A stretch of DNA of 64,000 nt, from NCBI GenBank assembly GCA_025769875.1, contig JAGFNK010000013.1, forward strand, positions 234,590 to 298,589, given 5' to 3'. Below, piece after piece: positions 49,518 to 58,726 of the stretch. The notes under the pieces were generated by a model. The model was not told where the DNA came from, ran no database searches, and was given only the letters and a program-made list of their open reading frames with translations. The position numbers were made by a program, and so were the translations under genes. Position 1 is the stretch's first letter. Every line of letters starts with the position of its first letter. Source of the DNA: Russula earlei (lineage: Eukaryota > Basidiomycota > Agaricomycetes > Russulales > Russulaceae).

Positions 49518-49922
49518 CTACAAAATTAAGGGGCGTCTACGGCGGACCGGACCGGTTTTTCCTGATCCTGATGTGGGGGCCCGGTCTCGGTCTGTGTCTG
49601 ACCTTTGACCTGTGTTTAACGTCTCGTCGCTCGGGGGTGGCTTTATAACCAGCGTCTTTCCCCCTAATGTTACACGCCGGCCGCTTTCCGATGGCTTCAG
49701 GCGTGGTACATTTTGGAGAAGTTTGGGGTCGGATTCCTGTGAGATTTGGATGGAAGGAATTTCTGATCCCGCTCCATCATTACCTCTAGAAAGCAATGTA
49801 AACCTGAGGGACAAACAGCACCAGAGGATGTGGGCGCACCTAGGCGACATCAAATGAACCGCGAAGGACGGAGTGACGCCGACGGCGAGACAGAGAAAGG
49901 CAAAAACAGCGAAGGTGCGCAT
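49518..49922 (-). CDS. Small predicted secreted protein, unknown function
   Basis: From ATG 49,922 the protein begins MRTFAVFAFLCLAVG, a classical signal peptide likely cleaved after PSFA. A possible 36-bp intron (multiple of three, starting GTGCGC at about 49,844) may or may not be removed without changing the frame. The mature part is hydrophilic: SRGNDGAGSEIPS, KPSESGRRVTLGGKTL, and a basic C terminus GKTGPVRRRRP. No cysteines remain if the intron is spliced, so it is unlike hydrophobins or Cys-rich effectors. A TATA box lies upstream. An in-frame ATG at 49,958 is possible, but the hydrophobic core then sits further in. No family recognised. Confidence 0.55.
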   Translation of the reverse strand: MRTFAVFAFLCLAVGVTPSFAVHLMSPRCAHILWCCLSLRFTLLSRGNDGAGSEIPSIQISQESDPKLLQNVPRLKPSESGRRVTLGGKTLVIKPPPSDETLNTGQRSDTDRDRAPTSGSGKTGPVRRRRPLIL

Positions 49923-50051
49923 TGTTGGAAGTCGTAGGAGTCGTTGAGATAAGGACAAGATGGTGGGCGAGAAATGTAGAATGGCAATTGATAACCAGTA
50001 TCAATTATGAATAGGAGCACAGCTGGAGAGAAAGCGCACGCATTCAATTGG

Positions 50052-50060
50052 CTTTTATAC
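50052..50060 (-). promoter_or_regulatory. TATA box of the secreted-protein gene
   Basis: GTATAAAAG on the minus strand, about 130 bp upstream of ATG 49,922. Confidence 0.55.
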
Positions 50061-50195
50061 TCGTTTGAGAGTTCCTTGATTAAATTTATGACCTCGTCGT
50101 GTTATCATGTGATTGCGATATCATTCCTCATTTATTGGGGTGGTGGGTGGACCGAAATAAAATGTCACTTCCTTTCATCTGCTGTCCTATCATCG

Positions 50196-50547
50196 CTTAC
50201 TCTTGGCTGGGCTCAGCTCCTTTTGACCATAATTTGATATTTGTGGGTGTCAACCCAGCTCAAGCCAGGAGCTGAGCTGAGTCAGATCCAGTATCTGGCT
50301 CAGCTCACGCAAAATCAGTTCAGCGCGGCAGCTAAGCAGCTATCAAGACGAGCCATGACCACACTAGTGGGAACAGCGTTATTCCTGCCGAACAAAAAAT
50401 TGAACATGTAGGAGGCACTGAAGGAGCTAGAATTTGATGTCCGCGCGTGCATTAAATGACTCCGGATACTATTTGGCTGTCAGTTGACAAACGGCCGCCT
50501 GCATCAGGAGGTGTGATGAAAAGGAGCCGAGCCCAGCCAAGAGTAAG
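50196..50547. mobile_element. Putative MITE or foldback element with 29-bp terminal inverted repeats
   Basis: Ends cttactcttggctgggctca (50,196 on) and its inverted match finishing at 50,547, 28 of 29 positions complementary, 352 bp in total. The inside is also self-complementary (gctgagctgagtc against ggctcagctc near 50,265-50,310). No open frame for a transposase. I could not define a target duplication. Confidence 0.55.
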
Positions 50548-50638
50548 GTCGGATCGCGATGCCATGAAAGTGAACGATAGGAGGTTGTCGGTCCACCGAC
50601 CGGGTATTTACGCCCCCGACCTCGCAATAGCTGATGTA

Positions 50639-51046
50639 ACACGACGGGCAGGAAGGGATAAGTCGACTCTGCTTATAGTCAACTCAGTGGATAATAAAAG
50701 TAAAATATTTCAAGTGCTGAGTAGGGTCTGTTGTGGCCACAAATTATATTACATAAGTAATGACCTTAGTTGAGCGTGAAAAATGTGACAAAAAAGGTTA
50801 AATATGGAGAGTCTACTCATTCCGGCACAACTTTTAGCCTAGCCTGGCTAAAAGTTGTGCCGGAATGAGTAGACTCTCCATATTTAACCTTTTTTGTCAC
50901 ATTTTTCACGCTCAACTAAGGTCATTACTTATGTAATATAATTTGTGGCCACAACAGACCCTACTCAGCACTTGAAATATTTTACTTTTATTATCCACTG
51001 AGTTGACTATAAGCAGAGTCGACTTATCCCTTCCTGCCTGTCGTGT
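50639..51046. repeat. Palindrome with 201-bp arms and 6-nt spacer
   Basis: Arms 50,639-50,839 and 50,846-51,046 are reverse complements with a single mismatch found (50,647). The spacer is TAGCCT. No transposase or gene is inside; flanks show no clear target duplication. Confidence 0.9.
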
Positions 51047-51105
51047 AAACCACTTTCGACGCGAGCAACTCCACGTAGGCCATTGTCACCCACTGACATA
51101 CCCTA

Positions 51106-51614
51106 ATGAAATTCTCGCTGTCGATCCTTTCATTATCACTGCTCGCAGGGTCTTCGCCTCTAATGTCATTGAACTAGATCCGGCAAACTTTGACCGTGTC
51201 ATAGGTCAAGGGAAACCTGGCCTTGTTGAATTGTACGCGTGTCTTTCTTTTGCTCAACATCGTGTTGCTGACTTGTCTTCAGCTTTGCACCTTGGTGGTA
51301 TGTCACTTTCCCTTCATCGCACAACCGTATCCTCATTTTCCTTTTTTAATCATCAGTGGGCATTGCAAGGTAATATCTATGTTTGAGCGTAGGGCTCGGT
51401 TTCTCAAGTGGATGCCACACAGAACCTGGCTCCTGTCTATGAGCAATTAGCGGATGCATTCAGCCACGCGAAGGACAAGGTCGTCGTGGCAAAGGTTGAC
51501 GCTGATGGCGTTGGCAAGCCTCTGGGACAGAAATACGGCGTTTCTGGCTTCCCAAGTGTGTAGCCCTTGCTCATATCTTGTATTCACGGGGCTCATTACA
51601 ATAGCTTTAAAATG
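51106..51614 (+). pseudogene. Protein disulfide isomerase, 5' fragment (first thioredoxin domain)
   Basis: ATG 51,106 opens a signal-peptide-like MKFSLSILSLSLLAG. The following VFASNVIELDPANFD is one base out of frame (GGG where four G are needed, near 51,149). Spliced exons then give GQGKPGLVEFFAPWCGHCKN, the catalytic CGHC, followed by LAPVYEQLADAFSHAKDKVV, VDADGVGKPLGQKYGV and SGFPTLK. The fold is that of an ER PDI a-domain (Erp38/Mpd1-like). The gene stops at TLKW, where the sequence switches at aaaatg (51,609-51,614) into the PH-CNH copy. It lacks the second domain and ER-retention signal. Only 59 bp separate it from the palindrome. Confidence 0.75.
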
Positions 51615-54188
51615 TTGCGTCGTGGGGGTCACCCGGAGTAGGCATCGGCTGTCGCGGCATATGTGTTAGTGGTTGGTCTTTCAGAAGATGTGTGAAGACG
51701 AACAGAACCCAGACGCTCGTATTTCACTGGATTTTGCGGGAGTAATTCTCGTAGTTGGGATGTAACCTTCTTGCCATTCTTCGCCGCATAGACAACTTTT
51801 TTGCTGATGAGATACAAAGCACTTGATATGTGACCAAGTTGCTCACTAAATGTTCGATTGGCTATGTGACCTGCTTTGAAGAACAGAACATCTTCACGTG
51901 CTTCATTCAATTTTTCCTCCTCGTCGTAGAGGTCTTTAGATGTCGCAACCCCTTGAGCTTGAGAAACGCGAACGAGCAGATCGAGAGGATATGAAAGCAG
52001 ATTCGATTCACAGAGCGCAAGAAACTTGTGGAACTCTGGAACAGCAACGATTGACGTTGGCGTATAGGACTCCAAGACACGGCGGGGCGCTGAGGGAATT
52101 GAATCAGGTGTGATAGCAGGTGTGATTTGTTTTTGATGACTCACGGGAGTGACCCTTACGGTCACGAACATATATCCCGTTGGTACAACCAACAGCGAGG
52201 TAGTGCCGTTCTTGATACACTGAAAGTGGCATGGGCGACAATGGATCGTGTGAGAACGAGATATCCTACAAGACTCAACAGCACAGAGGACTTGGCCGGT
52301 GAAGTGCGTTTCCTGGGAGGTCTGGAAACGCGGAGGCGTGCGAAAGGAGCTTTCGTCAAGCATTCGAGAAGTGTACAACTACATTCCTTCATGAGACACC
52401 GGGAGATTCGGACAAACGGCATCAAAGGTACCTCTTTCTCATGTCTGATCTGCTGAGCTTGATCACGTCAACAAGCTCGCTGTGCCACCTATTCCGTTCC
52501 GTCGACGACGAGGCGTAAAGGGTGTGTTGACATTCTGGCGGCGGAATGATATATAGTAAAAGGATACACTTTCTCCGTGGGCGATCGGAAACATGATCCG
52601 ATCCTGTTAAACAAGCCTACGTCCATTTTTCGATCCACTGCGTTGTCATTGCGAGGTTCCACTCGTAGACACTTCAGTGGGATCGGCTAGACAAGGTGAC
52701 TTACATTGTACACAAATAAGCAGTTGAGACACTTACATTGATCATGTGAGTGTACTTGATGATCGTCCCCGTTGGGGTCGTTTCCTTCTTAAACAAGAAG
52801 ACTAGTACGAGTCAAATTCGAGAGGAGGATAAAAGTGCGGCCGCATACAATGGCTGTCCGACAGAACACCGAATCCATCCTGCCATGAATTCCCACCGCC
52901 AAGACTGTTAATAGCAAGTGTTCCATAGAAAATCAGAGTCCAAGGATCACGATCTTTATCGAGAACCTGAATAGCGTCGGTCGAGAGTCTGGGATTATCA
53001 AAACCTCAAACGTACAGGGATTTTGCCTTCCACCTCGGTCCAGGCGGCAAGAATTTCCCTGCGTGTTTCTTCAGCCGCCTTGACATGCCCTGGGCTGCTC
53101 ATAGAAGGACCATAAAGCGATGGGACATGCATCGTGACAGGAGCCGAAGCGGTGCCATAGGTCTGAATCTGGGGCACAGGGAATGCTGGAGCATGCGCCA
53201 CCGTCCCCGCGAAACTATTGATAGGCGTTTGTTGGACTACTTGGACCACTAGAGGCGAGTGCCTGTTTGGTTAGGTAGTGAGCAGAGAATTATTAGCCCG
53301 AGTGGTAAATCACGGGGGTGTGTAGTAAACATACTGTGGAACGGGAAAAGTTACTGGCGAATTGGGGACGTGAGATGTCAATGGCGAGTTGGGGAAGTGA
53401 GTGTAGAAACTATGTGTTTTAACGAGAGTGGGAGAAACGACAGTTTTTGTGAGTGAGTGCCGCGTCGAGGCCTACACGTTCGCACTCGCGAGGGTCACTG
53501 AATAAGCAATGACTGTGCTCAGTGACTCGCGCGCGTAAGCGATCACTAGAAGATATATTACCTGAATAAGCAATGACTGTGCTATCCAGGTATGAGCACT
53601 TATGGAACGTAAGGAAAGGGTAGCTAAAAGAATGTACCTCAGTGACTCGCGCGCTTAAGCGATCACTGAGGGAAGGTAAGTATTTTGTCTACTCATATAA
53701 GTAGGAAGCAGGTGCGGATTCTATAACTCTGTGGACGAAGGGTATGCAAGAAACAGGACAATGATCGAGCCAATAGACATCCAGACTAGTTAATTAGTCT
53801 AGGCACTAATTGTTGTAAATAACTAAATCCACTTAGGGTGGCCTAATGGTATGGGTATATGTATCGACTGAGGGGACAACTCACTCGTTCTCGTGCGCTT
53901 GCGATCAAGTTCACTCGCGCTTGGGAATTTACAACAGTGAGAAGTCATGACGGGAATGCAGGGCTTGGCAGAAGGGGGCAGTTAGAGGATCGTCATTTGA
54001 TCCTTCGGTATAGATAATGGTGATTAGCAGGGGTCTCCCACAAAAATGATGGCACAGCCCCTCCTTGTCCACCTGATGAGCTCCCAATGACCAAAGAAAC
54101 TCGCTGCCACAAAACTCAAACCCGGGAAAACATACGAATCTCTCAGGCTGGCCAACGACACCTGGAAAGCGTCATAAGCATCATCTGG
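51609..54188 (-). pseudogene. PH-CNH gene copy 5: truncated at its 3' end and split by a solo LTR
   Basis: Near-identical to gene 4 (23,390-25,846) from ATG 53,948 through the N-terminal exon, PH region and most of CNH. The last part (from the exon beginning DPHDATFF) is missing because of the junction with PDI. A 535-bp LTR sits after the fourth codon. The upstream fragment PDDAYDAFQVSLASLRDSYV is present, and similarity to the gene 4 locus ends at 54,188. The remaining exons are open, for example 51,629-52,378, so the copy is young. Confidence 0.85.
53402..53936 (+). mobile_element. Solo LTR, family E
   Basis: 535 bp, TGTAGAAAC..TTTACAACA, flanked by exact GTGAG at 53,397-53,401 and 53,937-53,941. 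It has internal direct repeats: ctgaataagcaatgactgtg at 53,498 and 53,562, and agtgactcgcgcgc at 53,521 and 53,641. TATAAG lies near 53,696. Gene 4 has the empty site. No other copy of this family is in the window. Confidence 0.92.
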
Positions 54189-54812
54189 GTGGCGGTTTCG
54201 GGCCACCAGGGGCGCGTGCGGAGGAGCGCGAAAGCGTAACACGGTGCGTCCCCGGGATCATTTATGATTTCCACTCCCCTCAAGGGAAAGTACATTCTCT
54301 TGTGCCCCTCTTAGGCCTTGTTCAACCCACATCAAAACCAAAGAAAATCAAGAACATTCCATACCGGCTCCACGACCCCCATATCTGAGAAAAATGCAAA
54401 CATGTGACTCAATTGCATGCACACAAAACTGGAACAAGTGCATCAGCCACATAGAGAGGCAATGTGTTATTTCTGCCAAAGTCCGAAGTCTTTCCACTAT
54501 ACATTTTCATTCCTGTCTTACTTCTGTTCCTGACTCCAAAAAGCTCCTAAAAAACACTCTCCTATTTTATTCCTTAAGTAACATACTTGTAAAACATATA
54601 AATTAGCCTCTTATTGCCTGCAATCAATGTATCAGAGTCATGTTCCCTATTCTCAAAAACCTCTTGCATGTGCTTCAAACAAGTCCCCTTCCCATGCTCT
54701 ACCACTCCTCTGCATTGTTTACACACATCCCTGACTCTGTGCCATGCCAATGGCCCACCAGCCCATCTTGCCCACTTGCATGTTCCCACTGCCTGGGTAT
54801 CATATCTTCACC
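54189..54812. other. Probable remains of a copia LTR and flank
   Basis: AT-rich, no gene. It precedes the copia primer site at 54,813, so its right part should be the 5' LTR of copia 2, but the left end cannot be placed. Confidence 0.35.
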
Positions 54813-55310
54813 AGGTTATGGGCCCTGAAGTTGCCTATTGAAATATCAAAGTTAAATCAATTCATGCCTCACAAGAGAAAAGTCTGATAAGATAAGATGG
54901 AAGATAACAGACTTCTAGTGGTCAAACTAGCTGGTGATGGATCAAATTGGGTATTGTACCAGGACTGTATGGTGTGGACTCTCCAAGTGAAGGGCATGGA
55001 AGAACATCTAACTGAGGTATTGGTCACTCCAAGATATATTAATACAGGAGACATAAATGGAGTATTGCTGGCAACATGATGGACAAATGATGATGCCACA
55101 ACCAAACAGATCATTGCTTTGTCAATATCAGACATAGCATTTGGCTGAATCAAGCACATGACTGATGCAAAGGGGGTTTGGGATGCCCTAAAGGCACTGT
55201 ATGAAAACTGATCTCAATCACTCCAACTGGATTCCATGCGGAAGCTCCAAACCACCAAATGCGATGAAGATGACAACATCTGTGTGCACTTTGATAAGAT
55301 GCAAGATATT
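54813..55310 (+). pseudogene. Ty1/copia fragment 2: primer site and gag start
   Basis: AGGTTATGGGCCC at 54,814 is the same half-tRNA primer site as at 33,088. From 54,897 the gag reads MEDNRLLVVKLAGDGSNWVL, MVWTLQVKGMEEHL, KGVWDALKALYE and DDNICVHFDKMQDI, a UBN2-type gag, with stops near 55,078, 55,145 and 55,209. It is cut at 55,310 by the LTR of gypsy B. Confidence 0.8.
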
Positions 55311-55906
55311 TGTCATGATCTACCCCCTTGTCAGTTCATCACTAACCTCTTCTGTTGTTGTTCCCTTCTGTCACCCTCATTCCTTTGGTTACCATTTGAT
55401 CCCTTGATATTGATTGACAGCTGTCACTTTACCTTCTTGTGTTTTACCTGTTGTTGATCCTCTTTTGCCATTGGCTTACCTTTTGTCTATTGTTCCACAT
55501 ATAGTACTGTACAGCCTCACTACATACAGTATTTAAGTGCCTGTAGAAGCTGGGGAATGTCCCAAGCTTAGCTTTGTCCCATTTCCTGTTGCATCCCTTG
55601 CCCTGTATTCTCTCTCAATCACAACTTGCTTGTGCTGGCCTACTCTCTGCTTGACCTGAGCACACCTCAAGGAACCCTTGTGTTCCTCTTCCTCCTCTGC
55701 CTCTCTCTCATCATCATCCTCCTCTTCTGTGAAACCAGAGGATCGACTCTGTCTGTGGGCTGAGTCATTATCTGACTAAGTCTTGAGATGCTAAACCTTT
55801 GATCTGGTCTCTTTGAGCTGGCCCCACTGAACCATTGAACCAAGTCACAGGGACTTGGCCCTACTGAACTCTGAGCTAACGCTCCAATGACCGTGACACT
55901 GTAACA
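55311..55906 (+). repeat. 5' LTR of gypsy B
   Basis: 596 bp, TGTCATGATC..CTGTAACA. TATTTAAG at 55,530-55,537. aagcttagctt at 55,564-55,574 is the target of the primer site. A solo copy is at 27,204-27,808. Confidence 0.82.
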
Positions 55907-55907
55907 C

Positions 55908-55918
55908 AAGCTAAGCTT
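55908..55918 (+). promoter_or_regulatory. Self-priming primer-binding site of gypsy B
   Basis: AAGCTAAGCTT, one base after the LTR, is an exact 11-nt reverse complement of 55,564-55,574, which lies 34 nt downstream of the start of the TATA box. Confidence 0.7.
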
Positions 55919-55949
55919 CTCTACTCCATTCTGGAGATCAACCTTGAAC

Positions 55950-57379
55950 TACCTCCAAACCGCTGGATCTGCATTCAACCTAGACCTTCCCCAGACCTCC
56001 CCCAACATGTTGTTGGAACTGCCACTTGGGACAGCTTCCACACCTTTCTTTGCTACGTTACCACAGAAAATGACAAAGAACTACCTCTCAAATTTATCAA
56101 CAACTGCTGGTTTGAGCTACAACTCAGAAGAGGGCAGCTCTACACTCATCAGGACCTTGAACTCATTAGGAACAGCCTTGGTTTAGGCTACTGGAGGAGA
56201 GACAACCCCCTCTATGAACCTCCATCAGACTCAGAAGCCTCTTCCACAGAAGGCAACCCCCCTGAACCCCCTGAAACAGAAAACAACATCGAAATTCAGA
56301 CACCTCCTGAGAACCAAGAACCACAGACACCCCCTGAGACCCCTGAAACAGAGAACCCCCCTGAACCCACTATGGTGGCACAAGTCCCACAAGCTGCTCC
56401 AGCCCCCCAGATCACTGCGCAACCTCCAATTGCAGTGCAAGCACCACAGATTGCCCAAAGAACCAATGGGTCCCTTAGTGGCAAAGAGCCCACAGTCTTC
56501 ACAGGCGAAAGAAACAAAATGAAATGCTTCATTATGGAGTTCAACCTCTACTGGGGGCTCAACGACAATAAAGCAGTCATGATCGATCCCTCAAAAAGGG
56601 TCATTCTAGCCCTTTCCTACATTCAAGGGGAAAAGGTAGAAGATTGGGTGAACTCACAAGTAACTGCTCTCAGAGAAAAAATAACTAGAGCCCAGAACCC
56701 TGTCAACAGGAATGATGAAACCTTGTGGAATGACTTTGTTACAGACTTCACCTTCAAATTCACCAACACAGCAGAAAAAGAAGATGCCCAAGCGGCTCTT
56801 GTCAAGCATGAAATGAAGGACTCTCTTGACAACTACATTTCCACCTTTGAACAGCTCCTGACCAAAACTGAATGGCTGGAAACAGATGTAATTGCTATTG
56901 AAAGTTTCAAAAATGGACTCAAAAGCAGACTTTACCAAGCAATTTTAAATAGGGATGTCTGGCCTACCACTCTTCAGGAATGGAAGGAGGAGGCTAGAAG
57001 ACAGCACTGACAATTTGTCACCATCAGGGAAAAACTTAAAGGAAAGAAAACTACACACTCCACCCCAGAACACAAACCACATCACTCCGATCGGATGCAA
57101 GTGGATGCTGCCAAATCCAACTTTAAGAAACTCACGGAAGATAAAAGGAAACAACTGGCAAAAGAAGGACATTGCTTCTGCTGCAGGGAGAAGGGCCATC
57201 TCAGCAGGGAGTGCCCCAAGAACTTGGTCCCCACCACATCTAAGGCCCGTACCACTGAACCGACCATAGAACCACCTAAGGAAGAAGAAGCTTCCACCAT
57301 GGTAGCTCGCATGAAGGCATTACCAACCGAGGACAGAGCTAAACTCTGGGACCTTATCCTCAAAGAGGATTTTCTCTAG
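55950..57379 (+). pseudogene. gag of gypsy B (one stop)
   Basis: The frame used reads ELPPNRWICIQPRPSPDLPQ, then a Pro/Glu-rich repeat (TPPETPETENPPEP near 56,330) and the capsid domain (KMKCFIMEFNLYWGLNDN, LSYIQGEKVEDWV, LWNDFVTDFTFKF). TGA at 57,008-57,010 splits it. It continues to a zinc knuckle CFCCREKGHLSREC near 57,175 and ends LWDLILKEDFL at 57,379. It has the same layout as gags A and C but is clearly a different family. Confidence 0.85.
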
Positions 57380-58069
57380 GCCAAAGTACAGCAGTCAGTA
57401 CTAAGGCCCAAATAGATACCATTGTCAACCATAAGGAAAACTCAATGAAAGTTCCCTTTATGATCACAACCAATGGGAAGACTGGCCAAGTGCTCCTAGA
57501 TAGCGGAGCAACAGAAAATTTCATTAGCCAAGGCATCATGAGAAATTACAAATCCCACTTTGAACCCTCAGAACCCCCAGACAAACCCTAAACCCTAAAC
57601 CCTAACACTAGTAACCAGGGTGGAGCATTAACTCATTATGCCCATATGGCCATACGACATGGCTCTACCACACAACTTCTCACCTTTTATGTCACAAATT
57701 TAGGAGAAGACAGAATGATCCTGGGCTACCCCTTCCTAAAAGTGTTAAACCCCCTTGTCAATTGGAGCACTGGTCGCCTTAGAAACCATCTAGGGGTCCT
57801 TCTTACCCCTGTATCCCCAACAAACCTGCTAAAAATCTGAATCGCGCAGATAAGGACAGCTGTCATTCCCCCAGAATATTCATGACATCAGAAAGTCTTC
57901 TCAGAAGAAGCAGCCAAGCGACTCCCACCCAGTTGAGGAGAACTTGACTTCAGAATCACCTTGAAACCCGACGCCCCCAAATTCCTTGATTGTTGAACTT
58001 ACCCCCTCCCCCAGAATGAAAAGCAAGAACTGTCAAGGCAAATACAAGAAGATCTGGCCAAAGGCTTCA
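57380..58069 (+). pseudogene. Protease and start of RT of gypsy B
   Basis: LLDSGATENFISQGI near 57,490 is the aspartic protease site. Later LTFYVTNLGEDRMILGYPFL (near 57,680) matches the same block in C. A CCCTAAA repeat replaces the segment between them. RT begins but is cut at about 58,069. Confidence 0.8.
57583..57605. repeat. Interstitial telomere-like repeat
   Basis: Three units of CCCTAAA (the last CCCTAAC) in the protease region of gypsy B. The relatives A and C have coding sequence here. Confidence 0.8.
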
Positions 58070-58657
58070 TGTTACCGAGTGGTTTGGGGTCCGGAAGATG
58101 CCGGAACACCTGAACTATGGACTGCACTGTTTGCATTATGCGTGCGTCAGATCTTGATCGTTTATGTTCCTTGATATCACATTCGGAGCGCGTTGATCGT
58201 ATCTTTCAGAAGATGTACTGAAGAAGCAATGAGTAGCATTGCTTCTGTCCCAGATGTTCCTGTACCGCCACGTACGTCGATTCCTTGATTGGGGAAGCAC
58301 TTAATGCTTCCAGCACCGAGATCATTTACATAGAAGCAACCTCGCTTCTATGAGCCATGTTTTGCTTCTATAGCACTGACTAGTACTACAGTAGTACAAA
58401 CCTTATCCCTGTAGGGCTATATAAAGCCCCCAGTCGTAACAGTTGAGCCCTAAGCTCGACTTAGTTTGCCAATCCCAAACAGTTGACTCCTACCCCGTCT
58501 GCAGAGCCCCTCTCATCTTGTTGTCATACTCTAGAAGGATCTAACACTCCTTCCCCTCCACGAGTATTGCTTGCTTGACTCAAGCATATCTGCATTGGTA
58601 GGACGCGTTTATAGACGCGACCATTGATCTTATTTAAGGCACTTTGGAGCCTTAACA
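58070..58657 (+). repeat. 5' LTR of gypsy C
   Basis: Ends GGAGCCTTAACA at 58,657. The start is less sure: TGTTACCGAG at 58,070 would pair TGTTA with the terminal TAACA. TATATAAAG at 58,418-58,426. Confidence 0.75.
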
Positions 58658-58669
58658 TAAGTCGAGCTT
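58658..58669 (+). promoter_or_regulatory. Self-priming primer-binding site of gypsy C
   Basis: TAAGTCGAGCTT directly after the LTR is an exact 12-nt reverse complement of AAGCTCGACTTA at 58,452-58,463 in the LTR, about 34-36 nt after the start of the TATA box. Confidence 0.75.
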
Positions 58670-58726
58670 CTATCACAGACATCGCTGTGAAAGTGAACCA
58701 GAAATAGGCAGGAAGCCTAAAGACTA

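Larger units (their letters stand above)
55311..58069 (+). mobile_element. Ty3/gypsy retrotransposon B, 5' part
   Basis: 5' LTR, primer site, gag and protease, and the first residues of the RT region (QIQEDLAKGFMLPS near 58,040), then interrupted by the LTR of gypsy C. No 3' LTR in the window. It lies in copia fragment 2. Confidence 0.85.
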
